From positions 62,001 through 126,000 of the forward strand of contig NZ_LQCI01000003.1 of the NCBI RefSeq assembly GCF_001613935.1: a stretch of 64,000 nucleotides of DNA. The letters run 5' to 3'. Below are positions 54,590 to 63,650 of this stretch, piece by piece. Under the pieces are notes generated by a model that was given only the letters and a program-made list of their open reading frames with translations, had not been told where the DNA came from and did no database searches. A program made the translations under genes and the position numbers. Numbering within the stretch: the stretch's first letter is position 1; the number at the start of each line of letters is the position of its first letter. This DNA is from Amycolatopsis regifaucium (GTDB taxonomy: Bacteria > Actinomycetota > Actinomycetes > Mycobacteriales > Pseudonocardiaceae).

Positions 54590-57292
54590 GTGGCCCGTCG
54601 CGAAAAGCGTCCCCGTGGGGGCGACGCGGCGGAACGGCATCCCCGTGTCGGAGGACGCTGGCGGCTGCGGAACTGGCACCTGCGTACCAAACTCTTCGTG
54701 GTTCTGCTGATTCCCGCGCTCGCGGTGGTCGCCCTCGTCGGGCTCCGGGTCGATTCGGATCTGCGCGATGCCCGGCAGCTGGCCGAATTCGCCACCCGCG
54801 GCCGGGTCGACAGCACCGTCGCCGAAGCGGTGCATCAGCTTCAGCGCGAGCGTGACCTCACCGTCCGGTTCGTCGCGGGCGACCGCAAGGGCGACGTCTC
54901 CGAACTGACCGAGCAGCGCAAGCGTGTGGACGATGCCATCGGCACGTTCGATCGCACGCTCGGCGAGAGCAAGAGCAGGCTCGGCGACAAGGCCGCGACC
55001 AGTCTGCAACTCACCAGCGACCGGCTGCGGGTGCTCACCGGACTGCGGTTTTCCGCGGAACACTCCGCTTTTCCCGCCGACGCGGTCCTGCGCTCCTACA
55101 GCGAGCTGATCTCCGGCCTGCTCGACATCAGCGATTCCACCGCCGCCGACGTGTCCGATCCGGACCTCGGGAAGTTGCGCCTCGCGGGTAACGCGCTCGC
55201 GCGGATCAAAGACCAGATGTCGGTCAAACGCGCGATCATGGCGGCCGCGCTCGCCCAGGGCGGCCTCAACCGGGACCGGACGCGCGCCTTGCTCGGCGCG
55301 GAGGCCGAACTCGCCGCCGCGCGCAACGACTACCGCACTTTCGCCACCCCTGAGCAGCAACGGATGTACGACGACACGGTGATCGGCCTGATCGTCGACA
55401 TCGGCAACGACATGGTGGAATCGGCGCTCATCCGCGCCGAGAACGACCAAGGGCTCGGCGGCCTGGACCCGAACCAGTGGGACACCGCCGCGACGTACAC
55501 GGTCAATCTGGCTCACCAGGTGCAGCAGGCGGTGCTCGTCCAGTTGCAGGAACGCACGGACACCCTTGCGGCACAAGCGCGAACGTCCGCGATCTGGGAC
55601 GGCGGCATCGTGCTCGCGGTGCTCGTCGTCGCCGGGGTGCTCTCGGTGATCATCGCGCGTTCGCTGTTGCGACCGCTGAGGATCCTGCGCCGCAGCGCGC
55701 TTCAGGTCGCCGAACATCAGTTGCCCGCGGCCGTCGAAGGCCTGCTCAGCGATCCCGAACCGCAGCCGGAGAACCTGCGGCGACGACTGGCCGTCGCACC
55801 GGTCCCGGTGTTCAGCCGCGAGGAACTCGGTCAGGTGGCGCGGGCGTTCGACGCGGTGCACGGCGAGGCCGTCCGGCTCGCCGGGGAACAGGCCATGCTG
55901 CGGGAGAACATCAACGCGATGTTCGTGAACCTGTCGCAACGGAGCCAGGATCTCGTCGAGCGGCAGCTTTCCGTGCTGGACCGCATGGAGGCCGACGAAC
56001 AGGATCCCGACACCCTCGCCGGGCTCTTCGAACTCGACCACCTCGCGACGCGGATGCGGCGCAACAGCGAGAACCTGCTGGTGCTTTCCGGAACCGACGT
56101 CGTCCGTGAGGACAGCGGCGCGGTCGTCGCCGACGAGATCATCGGTGCCGCGCTGTCGGAGGTCGAGCACTACCAGCGCATCGAACTCGGTGCGGCACCG
56201 CGGATCGCGGTACGCGGCGAGGCCGTCAACGACCTCGTGCACGTGGTCTCCGAACTGCTGGAGAACGCGACCCGCTACTCGGATCAGAGCACGATGGTGC
56301 AGGTCGAGGGGCACATCACCGAACGTGGCGAATGGCAGATCGAGATCACCGACCACGGCGCCGGGATGCCGCAAGCGGAGATCGACCGGACCAACGCGCG
56401 GCTGGCGAATCCGCCGGACGTCGACGTCGAGGTTTCGCGGCGGATGGGCCTGTTCGTGGTCGCGACGCTGGCCGTCCGGCACCGCATCGACGTCCGGCTG
56501 CGGTCGGCCGACGGTGGCGGGATCACCGCGGTGGTCGTCGTTCCCGCCGGGCTCATCGTCGAAGCGCCGCAGCCCGCTCCGATGCCGGAACCACCGCCCG
56601 TCGCCGTGGTGCCCGAACCGGAAGCCGAACCACCGCTGGAAGTCCCGCCGCTGCCCGGGCCGGAGGAAAGCGCCGAGGAGTCGCGGTTCGCGCCCGTGCT
56701 GGACTCCGGGCCACCGCGGCGCGCGCCCGTCGTCGAACGCGAGAACACGCCGGAGTGGCCGTCGTCGGACGACGACGCGGGCAACCACCTCGAACTGGAC
56801 TCGCCGACCGATCGGATGCCCAAGTACCAGAGCGTGCTTTCGCAGTGGTTCGACCACGGTGGTCCGCGCGAAGGGCCTTCGCCCGCCGAACCCGGCCCGC
56901 CGTCCGTGCCCTCGTTCGAGCCGGTGAAGGCGCCTGAAGAGGGCGCCGCCGTCGATGAACCCGCCCAGGATCCGGACGAGCCGACCGAGCCGACGCTGAA
57001 GCCGGTGACACCGAAGGAAAAGGCGCCCGAGCCTGCTCCGGAGCCCGAGCCTGAACCCGCTTGGCCGACGTCCGCCGAGCTGGAGCAGGAGGACGGTGCG
57101 GAGGACACCTGGCCGGTGCTGCCCACCGTCGTTCCCGAAGCGCGAACGCGGGACGACAGGCCGGAGAAGCCGCGAGGGGAGAGGCCGATACTCTCACTTT
57201 CCCCTGAAGCGGTCCGCGAACGGATGACCAGCCTGCAAGGCGGGTTCCGGCGCGGTCGCCACGCCCGGGGTGAAGACAACCCCTCGGCTTAA
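54590..57292 (+). CDS. NIT-domain sensor histidine kinase, orphan
   Basis: About 900 residues from the GTG at 54590, picked for AAAAGGAAA nearby; ATGs at 54545 and 54554 are alternatives. Membrane helix 1 (LFVVLLIPALAVVALVGLRV), then an all-helical external NIT domain (nitrate/nitrite-sensing type, about 50-330), helix 2 (GGIVLAVLVVAGVLSVIIAR) and HAMP (SLLRPLRILRRSALQVAE). A kinase core has the phospho-acceptor region FELDHLATRMRRNSENLLVL and an ATP-binding domain (VSELLENATRYSDQ, ITDHGAGMPQ). The last 230 residues are a Pro/Glu-rich tail. This type usually leads a conservon with roadblock, DUF742 and GTPase genes, all missing here. Confidence 0.87.
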   Translation: MARREKRPRGGDAAERHPRVGGRWRLRNWHLRTKLFVVLLIPALAVVALVGLRVDSDLRDARQLAEFATRGRVDSTVAEAVHQLQRERDLTVRFVAGDRKGDVSELTEQRKRVDDAIGTFDRTLGESKSRLGDKAATSLQLTSDRLRVLTGLRFSAEHSAFPADAVLRSYSELISGLLDISDSTAADVSDPDLGKLRLAGNALARIKDQMSVKRAIMAAALAQGGLNRDRTRALLGAEAELAAARNDYRTFATPEQQRMYDDTVIGLIVDIGNDMVESALIRAENDQGLGGLDPNQWDTAATYTVNLAHQVQQAVLVQLQERTDTLAAQARTSAIWDGGIVLAVLVVAGVLSVIIARSLLRPLRILRRSALQVAEHQLPAAVEGLLSDPEPQPENLRRRLAVAPVPVFSREELGQVARAFDAVHGEAVRLAGEQAMLRENINAMFVNLSQRSQDLVERQLSVLDRMEADEQDPDTLAGLFELDHLATRMRRNSENLLVLSGTDVVREDSGAVVADEIIGAALSEVEHYQRIELGAAPRIAVRGEAVNDLVHVVSELLENATRYSDQSTMVQVEGHITERGEWQIEITDHGAGMPQAEIDRTNARLANPPDVDVEVSRRMGLFVVATLAVRHRIDVRLRSADGGGITAVVVVPAGLIVEAPQPAPMPEPPPVAVVPEPEAEPPLEVPPLPGPEESAEESRFAPVLDSGPPRRAPVVERENTPEWPSSDDDAGNHLELDSPTDRMPKYQSVLSQWFDHGGPREGPSPAEPGPPSVPSFEPVKAPEEGAAVDEPAQDPDEPTEPTLKPVTPKEKAPEPAPEPEPEPAWPTSAELEQEDGAEDTWPVLPTVVPEARTRDDRPEKPRGERPILSLSPEAVRERMTSLQGGFRRGRHARGEDNPSA

Positions 57293-57399
57293 GCCCTGTT
57301 GGCGGAGCCGAGAGCTATCCGGAAAGTGACCACAAGTGTGAACCCGCCCTGGCCGGAGGCCCCGGGGTTCACCGGAGAACACAGCGAATTGGAAGGTCC

Positions 57400-58077
57400 A
57401 TGAGTTCGAAAACCGGCCTGCTGGAAGTGATCGCGCTGACCGCGGCGGACGCGGAGCGCGCACAGGAGGGCGGGGCCGATCGCCTCGAGCTGGTCAGCGA
57501 CATGGCCAGCGACGGACTTTCGCCGTCGGTCGAGACGCTGCGCGACGTGCTCGCCGCCACCGATCTCCCGGTGCGGGTCATGCTGCGCGACAACCTGTCC
57601 TTCGCCGCCGGCGACCTCGACGGGCTGCGCGCGGACACCGCACGGCTGATCGACGCGGGCGCGCGGGAGTTCGTCTTCGGTTTCCTGGACATGGACAGCG
57701 AGATCGACGTCGACGCCTGCGAGACGCTGGCCAAGGAGCTCGACGGTCTGCCGTGGACGTTCCACCGGGCCATCGACCGCGCACGGGATCCGTTGCGCGC
57801 CTACGACCAGCTGGTCGCGCTCGGCTGTGACACGGTGCTCGCGGCCGGGCATCCGCACGGGGTCGCGCACGGCCTTTCGGTACTGCAGCGGCTCGCCCGC
57901 CGGTCGGACGGCCCGCGGCTGCTGGTCGGTGGTGGTCTGCGGGCCCAGCAGGTGCATCTGCTGCGGGCGGGCGGGGTGCGTGAGTTCCACGTCGGCAGCG
58001 CGGTCCGGCCGGGCGGCTGGGAGTCCGATGTGGACGTCGTGGCGGTTCGCGAATGGGCGGCGCTGGTCAAGGACTGA
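57400..58077 (+). CDS. cutC: CutC family protein (copper homeostasis)
   Basis: 225 residues, TIM-barrel. LLEVIALTAADAERAQEGGA then DRLELVSDMASDGLSPS, WTFHRAIDRARDP, LVGGGLRAQQVHLL and EFHVGSAVR are CutC signatures. Named for copper tolerance in E. coli, though direct copper binding is debated. It is 107 bases after the kinase gene and 89 bases before the decarboxylase gene; not obviously operonic. Confidence 0.88.
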   Translation: MSSKTGLLEVIALTAADAERAQEGGADRLELVSDMASDGLSPSVETLRDVLAATDLPVRVMLRDNLSFAAGDLDGLRADTARLIDAGAREFVFGFLDMDSEIDVDACETLAKELDGLPWTFHRAIDRARDPLRAYDQLVALGCDTVLAAGHPHGVAHGLSVLQRLARRSDGPRLLVGGGLRAQQVHLLRAGGVREFHVGSAVRPGGWESDVDVVAVREWAALVKD

Positions 58078-58166
58078 ACCGTGTGCACGCCGTCAGGTCC
58101 AGACCACATACGGTTACTTGAGGTTGCATCTTCAACTAATGGGATCGGACCGGCTAGCGTGGGGGC

Positions 58167-59750
58167 ATGGCTATCCGCACCGTACGTGACGCGACCAGGG
58201 AACTGTTGCGTGAACTGGGCCTGACCACGGTCTTCGGCAATCCGGGGACGACAGAGATCGCCTTCCTCACGGATTGGCCGGACGACTTCACCTACGTCCT
58301 CGCGCTCCATGAGGCGTCCGTCGTCGCGATGGCCGACGGATACGCGCGCGCGTCACGACGACCGGTGCTGGTGAACCTGCATTCCGCGGGCGGGGTCGGC
58401 CACGCGCTGGGGCACGTCTTCACCGCCTACCGCAACAACGCCCCGCTGATCATCGTGGCGGGCCAGCAGACCCGGTCACTGCTGCCGGACGAACCGTTCC
58501 TCGGCGCCGTCGAGGCGACGAACTTCCCCAAGCCGTACGTCAAGTGGAGCTGCGAACCGGCCAGCGCCGAGGACGTCCCGGCGGCGCTGGCGCGGGCGTA
58601 TCACCTGGCGACCCAGGCACCCATGGGTCCGGTGTTCGTCTCGGTGCCTGTCGACGACTGGGACGTCGAGACCACGAAGCCGATCATCTCGCGGCCGCGG
58701 ATCCCCGGCTTCGCACCCGATCCGTCCGCTTTGGACGAACTGGTGTCCGCATTGGACGCCGCCGGGCGGCCGGCGATCGTGGTCGGCGCGGGTGTCGACG
58801 ACGACGCCGCCGTACCGGACGTCGTCGAACTGGCCGAGAAGGTGGGCGCCGGGGTCTGGGCGTCGCCGATGGCCGCGCGCTGCTCCTTCCCTGAGGATCA
58901 CCCGCAGTTCTTCGGTTTCCTGCAGCCGGAACGGAAAGCGGTCGCGAGCGCGCTGACCGAGCACGACCTCGTGGTCGTCATCGGCGCCCCGGCGTTCACC
59001 TATCACGTATACCGGGGCGAGTCGGAGATTTCGCTGCCGCCGCTGTTCCTGGTCAGCGACGACGATCAGATCCTGGCCAGGGCCGCGGTGGGCAACGGAA
59101 TCCGCTCGACACCGAAGCTCGCGATCCGCGCGCTGCTGGACCGCGCCGCGCCGCGGGAAGCGCCGAAACCCCGTACCCGGCTGGAAAAGCCCGCCGCGGC
59201 CACGCCGATCGCGCCGGACTTCGCCTACGCCACGATCGCGGAAGTCCTGCCGGACAACGCGCTCGTCGTCGAAGAGACGCCGAGCCACCGCAACGAACTG
59301 CACGACCACCTGCCGATCACGGCCACCGACACGGGCTTCCTCACCGTCGCCAGCGGCACCCTGGGCTACGGTCTCCCGGCCGCGGTCGGCGCGGCGCTGG
59401 CCCGGCCGGACCGCAAGGTCGTCGCCATCCTCGGCGACGGGTCGAGCATGTACTGCGTCCAGGCACTGTGGACGGCGGCGCAGCACCACCTGCCGATCAC
59501 GTTCGTGATCTTCGACAATTCGCAGTACGCCGCCGTGCGCATCCTCGGCGAGGCGGCAGGCGGGGAGAAGGTGCCGGGCGTCGACCTCGGCGGCATCGAT
59601 TTCCCCGCGCTGGCGAAGAGCCTGGGCCTGCGGTCGTCGGTCGTCGAGCGCGCCGAGGACCTCAAGCCCACGCTGGAGGCCGCGCTGCCGGACGAGCGGC
59701 CGCATCTGGTGCACGTCCGCATCGACGCGAACCCGCGCAAGCTGTACTGA
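58167..59750 (+). CDS. mdlC: Benzoylformate decarboxylase-like ThDP enzyme
   Basis: 527 residues. ThDP-dependent decarboxylase with the activating Glu in LHEASVVAMADGYA and the GDGS...NxxY cofactor motif in LGDGSSMYCVQALW then FDNSQYAAVRIL. VNLHSAGGVGHALGHV has the His expected from the active site of Pseudomonas benzoylformate decarboxylase, and the N-terminal GNPGTTE lies at the position of its active Ser. It probably decarboxylates benzoylformate or a related aromatic 2-oxo acid to the aldehyde. No mandelate genes adjoin. Monocistronic by spacing. Confidence 0.85.
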   Translation: MAIRTVRDATRELLRELGLTTVFGNPGTTEIAFLTDWPDDFTYVLALHEASVVAMADGYARASRRPVLVNLHSAGGVGHALGHVFTAYRNNAPLIIVAGQQTRSLLPDEPFLGAVEATNFPKPYVKWSCEPASAEDVPAALARAYHLATQAPMGPVFVSVPVDDWDVETTKPIISRPRIPGFAPDPSALDELVSALDAAGRPAIVVGAGVDDDAAVPDVVELAEKVGAGVWASPMAARCSFPEDHPQFFGFLQPERKAVASALTEHDLVVVIGAPAFTYHVYRGESEISLPPLFLVSDDDQILARAAVGNGIRSTPKLAIRALLDRAAPREAPKPRTRLEKPAAATPIAPDFAYATIAEVLPDNALVVEETPSHRNELHDHLPITATDTGFLTVASGTLGYGLPAAVGAALARPDRKVVAILGDGSSMYCVQALWTAAQHHLPITFVIFDNSQYAAVRILGEAAGGEKVPGVDLGGIDFPALAKSLGLRSSVVERAEDLKPTLEAALPDERPHLVHVRIDANPRKLY

Positions 59751-59761
59751 CCCCCTCAAGC

Positions 59762-59814
59762 GCCATGAAGGACGCTTTCATTGCAAAATTTGCCATGAAA
59801 GCGTCCTTCATGGC
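59762..59814. repeat. Palindromic intergenic repeat, family C copy 6
   Basis: Arms 59762-59787 and 59789-59814 pair over 26 bp with one mismatch. It starts 12 bases after the decarboxylase stop. A family A copy follows 21 bases later, so this junction has two palindromes in tandem. Confidence 0.92.
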
Positions 59815-59835
59815 AGCCGACAGGGCGAACACGTC

Positions 59836-59882
59836 GTGAAGGCCTCCTTCCCTACGCTCAAGGTAGGGAAGGAGGCCTTCAC
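59836..59882. repeat. Palindromic intergenic repeat, family A copy 3
   Basis: A perfect 20-bp inverted repeat (59836-59855 with 59863-59882) and 7-nt loop, 17 bases before the stop codon of the convergent ABC ATPase gene. Confidence 0.92.
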
Positions 59883-59899
59883 GGACTTCCGGGAACGCC

Positions 59900-60769
59900 T
59901 CAGCTCTTCGTGCGAGCCTCAGCCTCGGCCGAGTCGGCAGCGGCGTCCTGCTGCGCCAGTTCGTACTCGGCGGCGTCGGCCGCGGCCGTGACCGCCTCGG
60001 GAGCGCCACCGTGCAGCAGCCGCGCCACCTCACCGCGCAGGGTCACGAACTCGGCGGACTCGCGGGTGGTGATCTGGTTCCGCTCCGCGGGCAGCCCCAC
60101 CGGCAGGTCCGCGACGATCGTGGCGGGCGACTTCGACAGCACCAGCACCCGGTCCGACAGGTAGACGCTCTCGTCGATGTCGTGCGTGACCACGAGAACC
60201 GTGCTCCCGTTCTCGCGCTGCACACGCCGGGTCAGGTCTTCGAGTTCGAACCGCGTCTGCGCGTCGACCGACGCGAACGGCTCGTCCATCAGCAGCAGGG
60301 CGGGCCGGCTCGCGAGTGCCCGGGCGATCGACACGCGCTGCTGCATACCGCCCGAGAGCTGCCACGGGAACTTCGAGCCGACGCCGGACAGGCCGACCGA
60401 CTCCAGTGCCTCCTGCGCCCGCGTACGCCGCTCCGAGCGGCTCAAGTTACGCCACCGCAAGGGGAACTCGACGTTCTTCGCGACCGACAGCCAGGGGAAC
60501 AGCGAGCGGCTGTAGTCCTGGAACACCACGGCCAGATCCTCCGGCACACCGGAGACGTCGTCGCCGTGCAGGCTGACCCGGCCGGACGTCGGCTTGACCA
60601 GCCCGGCGATGCAGCGCAGCAGCGTCGATTTGCCGCAGCCCGACGGGCCCACGATGCTCGCGAGCTGACCGGTTTCCACGGTGAAAGACAGGTCGTTGAC
60701 CGCGACGTGCGCCTTTTCTCCCGCGCCGTACCGGTGGTTCAGCCCGGAGACTTCGAGCATGGTTGACAT
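59900..60769 (-). CDS. ABC importer ATP-binding subunit (SsuB/TauB type)
   Basis: 289 residues. Walker A GPSGCGKST, Q-loop VVFQDYSRSLFPWLSV, ABC signature LSGGMQQRVSIARALAS, Walker B LLLMDEPFASVD and H-loop VVTHDIDESVYLSDRV are all canonical. It drives uptake with the two permeases upstream in the same operon. The C-terminal 40 residues are Ala/Glu-rich and unlike the family. End of the operon, followed by two palindromic repeats. Confidence 0.93.
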   Translation of the reverse strand: MSTMLEVSGLNHRYGAGEKAHVAVNDLSFTVETGQLASIVGPSGCGKSTLLRCIAGLVKPTSGRVSLHGDDVSGVPEDLAVVFQDYSRSLFPWLSVAKNVEFPLRWRNLSRSERRTRAQEALESVGLSGVGSKFPWQLSGGMQQRVSIARALASRPALLLMDEPFASVDAQTRFELEDLTRRVQRENGSTVLVVTHDIDESVYLSDRVLVLSKSPATIVADLPVGLPAERNQITTRESAEFVTLRGEVARLLHGGAPEAVTAAADAAEYELAQQDAAADSAEAEARTKS

Positions 60770-60790
60770 CTTGCTGACCCTTCGAAAGAG

Positions 60791-61624
60791 CTAGATACGG
60801 CCGTTGCGGGTGGGCTGCCAGCGAAGCACTCTCTGCTCCACCGCGAGGAAGGCCGCGTTGAACCCGAAGCCGAGCAGTCCCAGCAGGACCAGCCACGACC
60901 ACATGAGCGGGAAGTCGAACGCCTGCTGGGCGTCCATCAGTGACCGGCCGATGCCGTTGTAGGAGCCGACCAGTTCCGAGATCACCATCAGCAGCAGGGA
61001 AATGGACAGGCTCAGCCGCAGACCCGCGAAGATCTTCGGCCCGGCGGCCGGCAGGACGACCGAGCGCACCCAGTACGACCGAGGGGTCCGGAACGACTTC
61101 GCGGTGTCGACCTTCACCTGGTCGACCGACCGCACGCCGTCCACGGTGTTGAGCAGCACCGGCCAGATCGCGCCGAAGATGATCGACCCGGTCTGCATCC
61201 CCGGCCCGAGTCCGAAAAGGACGATGAACACCGGGATCAACGCGGGCGGCGGCACCGAGCGGAAGAAGGCGAAAAGCGGGCCGACGTAGTCCATCCCGGT
61301 CTTGGAACGTCCTAACGCGACACCCAGTGCGACGCCGACGACGCCCGCGAGCAACCAGCCGCCGAGCGTCCGGCCGAGACTGGGCAGGACGTTGTCGAAC
61401 ACGGTGTCGGTCAGGAACAGCCGGGACGCCGGACCGCTGAACCACAGCTTCACCGAGGTGGCCACGATTTCGGACGGTGGCGGGAAGAACGGGCTCTCCG
61501 CGAGCCGGGTCGACAGCTCCCAGATCCCGAGCAGGGCGAAGAACAGCAGCCAGTTGCGGACCAGGATGCCGATGCCCCGGCCCACGCGCCTGCCGACGCG
61601 GCTGGACAGCGTGAGGGTCGTCAC
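60791..61624 (-). CDS. ABC importer permease 1 (SsuC/TauC type)
   Basis: 277 residues, six membrane helices. The EAA-type loop is DQVKVDTAKSFRTPRSYWVR then VVLPAAGPKIFAGLRLSLS. FRSVPPPALIPVFIVLFGLG is the usual core of sulfonate/nitrate-type permeases. Its start overlaps the stop of permease 2 (ATGA), so both are co-translated and likely form a heterodimer. Confidence 0.92.
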   Translation of the reverse strand: MTTLTLSSRVGRRVGRGIGILVRNWLLFFALLGIWELSTRLAESPFFPPPSEIVATSVKLWFSGPASRLFLTDTVFDNVLPSLGRTLGGWLLAGVVGVALGVALGRSKTGMDYVGPLFAFFRSVPPPALIPVFIVLFGLGPGMQTGSIIFGAIWPVLLNTVDGVRSVDQVKVDTAKSFRTPRSYWVRSVVLPAAGPKIFAGLRLSLSISLLLMVISELVGSYNGIGRSLMDAQQAFDFPLMWSWLVLLGLLGFGFNAAFLAVEQRVLRWQPTRNGRI

Positions 61625-62391
61625 GAGACAGCCTCCCGATCGACCGTGCTCCAGCGGAAGACCCGCCTGCCGATCATTTCCAGCCCGCCGTTGATGAGGA
61701 AGCCGAGTACGCCGACCACCACGGTGCCGGCGAGCACGAGGTCGAACCTGGTCGAACCGGTACTGGCCTGCATGATGAAGTTGCCGATGCCGAGTTTGGC
61801 GCCCGCCAGGAACTCGGTGCTGACCACCGCGATCAGCGCGATGTTGGCGGACAGCCGGACACCGGTGAACACGAACGGCGCGGTATGCGGCAGCGCCACC
61901 GACGTCATTGTCCGGAACTTACCGGTACCGCAGGCTTTCGCGGTCTCCATCAGCACGGGGTCGATCTCGCCGAGCGCGTAGATCGTGTTGAACATGATCG
62001 GCCACAGCGAGGCGTACACGGCGAGCGTGATCTTCGCTTCGGGGCCGCCGCCGATCAGGAGGAGCACCAGCGGGATCAGCGCGACGGCGGGGATCGGCCG
62101 CAGGAACTCGATGATCACCGCGGTCGCGGTGCGCAGCCCGGGGACGCTGCCCAGCAGCAGCCCGGCGGGTACGGCGACGGCGACCGCGATGAGCAGGGCG
62201 ATCGCCCACGCGAGGAACGTGGCGACCAGGTCGCGGATGAACTGCACCTCGCCGAACTGTTCGAAGATCGTCACGAGGACGACGGACGGCGGGGGGAGGA
62301 ACTCTTTACGGACCAGGCCGGCCTGGACGATCACTTCCCAGATGAGGAAGAAACCGGCCAGACCGGCCAGGGCACGGAGAAGTCGTGGCAC
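61621..62391 (-). CDS. ABC importer permease 2 (SsuC/TauC type)
   Basis: 256 residues, GTG start, six membrane helices. LRPIPAVALIPLVLLLIGGG and the EAA loop PVLMETAKACGTGKFRTMTS then VALPHTAPFVFTGVRL place it in the same family as permease 1. It starts eight bases after the stop of the binding-protein gene. Confidence 0.92.
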   Translation of the reverse strand: MPRLLRALAGLAGFFLIWEVIVQAGLVRKEFLPPPSVVLVTIFEQFGEVQFIRDLVATFLAWAIALLIAVAVAVPAGLLLGSVPGLRTATAVIIEFLRPIPAVALIPLVLLLIGGGPEAKITLAVYASLWPIMFNTIYALGEIDPVLMETAKACGTGKFRTMTSVALPHTAPFVFTGVRLSANIALIAVVSTEFLAGAKLGIGNFIMQASTGSTRFDLVLAGTVVVGVLGFLINGGLEMIGRRVFRWSTVDREAVS

Positions 62392-62399
62392 CTTTACCT

Positions 62400-63419
62400 T
62401 TATCCAGCTTGAGGGGCGAGCATCGGAGCGGCGTCGAGCTTGGCGGTGATCACGCCGGTCTGCAGCAGCAGGTCCGGCACGCGCTGCAGGCGACGGGGGT
62501 CCAGCGTGGCCCCGAACGTCGGCAGCGTGAGCAGGGACGCGGTTTCCGCGTCGACCTTGGCGTACTTGACGATCAGCGGCTCGATCTTGGAACGGTCGGC
62601 CGAATCACGCACGGCCTTGGCCAGCGCGCGCTGGAACGCCGCGAGGGTCTTCGGGTTCTTGTCCACGAAGGAGCCGAGGGCGCCGAAGCCCGCCAGGGGG
62701 AAGTCCTGGGTGGCCCCGGTCGCGATGTCGACGACCGGGGTCGCGCCGACGACCTTGGAGGCCTGGGTCAGGAACGGTTCGGGCAGGTAGCCCGCGTCGA
62801 CCTGGCCCGCTCCGAGCGCGGCGGCGATGTTGGGCAGTGCCATCGGCACCCACTGGACCTTGCTGGTGTCGACGCCGTGGTCCTTCATCACCGACATGGT
62901 GAGCAGATGGGAGGCGGTGTTCTTGTCGGTGATCGCGATCTTCTTGCCCGCCAGGTCGTTGATCGTCTTGACCGGCGAGTTCGGGACGGTGACCACCGCG
63001 TTGCTTTTCGGGCTGGCCGACACGGAGTCGGCGACGAGCCGGATGTCGGCCGCGCCCTTGCTCTTCGCGACGAAGAACGGCATGTAGGTGGAGAAGGCGA
63101 TGTCGACCTCGCCACCGATCATCTTGGTCATCGCCTGCTGGCCACTGGGCGCGTCGACCGCTTCGACCTCGAGACCCTCGGCCTTGAAGTAGCCGCCTTC
63201 CTGCGCCAGCCGCAGCGGCGCGAGGTCGACGACCGGCAGCAGGGCCACCTTGATCTTCGGCTTCTCCAGTGCGCCGTCGCCACCGGACGCTTTGGACGAA
63301 TCATCGCCCCCGAGGGCACCGCAAGCGCCCAACGTGGCCAGCATGAGCGCGCTCAGGGCGACACCGATGGCACCCCGTCCTCCGCGTGCACCACTTCTGC
63401 TCATGGCGTTTCGAAACAA
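62400..63419 (-). CDS. Solute-binding lipoprotein of the importer, NMT1/SsuA type
   Basis: 339 residues from a TTG at 63419 with GAGGAG exactly six bases before; the ATG five codons on has no site. The signal peptide ends in a lipobox (LATLGACG). KIKVALLPVVDLAPLRLAQE, GGEVDIAFSTYMPFFVAKSK and GQVDAGYLPEPFLTQASKVV are the binding-domain blocks. It delivers an anion or small organic solute to the two permeases. Ligand not predictable; the set resembles sulfonate, taurine or thiamine-precursor importers. Very similar to the next gene upstream. Confidence 0.88.
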   Translation of the reverse strand: MFRNAMSRSGARGGRGAIGVALSALMLATLGACGALGGDDSSKASGGDGALEKPKIKVALLPVVDLAPLRLAQEGGYFKAEGLEVEAVDAPSGQQAMTKMIGGEVDIAFSTYMPFFVAKSKGAADIRLVADSVSASPKSNAVVTVPNSPVKTINDLAGKKIAITDKNTASHLLTMSVMKDHGVDTSKVQWVPMALPNIAAALGAGQVDAGYLPEPFLTQASKVVGATPVVDIATGATQDFPLAGFGALGSFVDKNPKTLAAFQRALAKAVRDSADRSKIEPLIVKYAKVDAETASLLTLPTFGATLDPRRLQRVPDLLLQTGVITAKLDAAPMLAPQAG

Positions 63420-63514
63420 AGCCAGCTCCTCGGAAACAATGAATCACCGTTTGGGTTTTCATCCGTGTCTTGGCTTCGTTTCGCCAGGCACGCGGTCACC
63501 TTAGAGATTTGCCC

Positions 63515-63584
63515 ACCCGCTCACAATGGGTGCCGTGAGCGGGTGATCATTTTAGGCCATTCGCCCTATTGCGTGATCACCCGC
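63515..63584. promoter_or_regulatory. Nested inverted repeats between two binding-protein genes
   Basis: ACCCGCTCAC (63515-63524) pairs with GTGAGCGGGT (63535-63544), and GCGGGTGATCA (63539-63549) pairs with TGATCACCCGC (63574-63584). The two stems share bases, so they exclude each other, as in attenuators or overlapping operators. Confidence 0.5.
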
Positions 63585-63650
63585 TTGGACATCGCTACTT
63601 TTAGTGATCGAATTCCGGGTGAAACGACAATTCGGAGTAACCGCGTGTCA

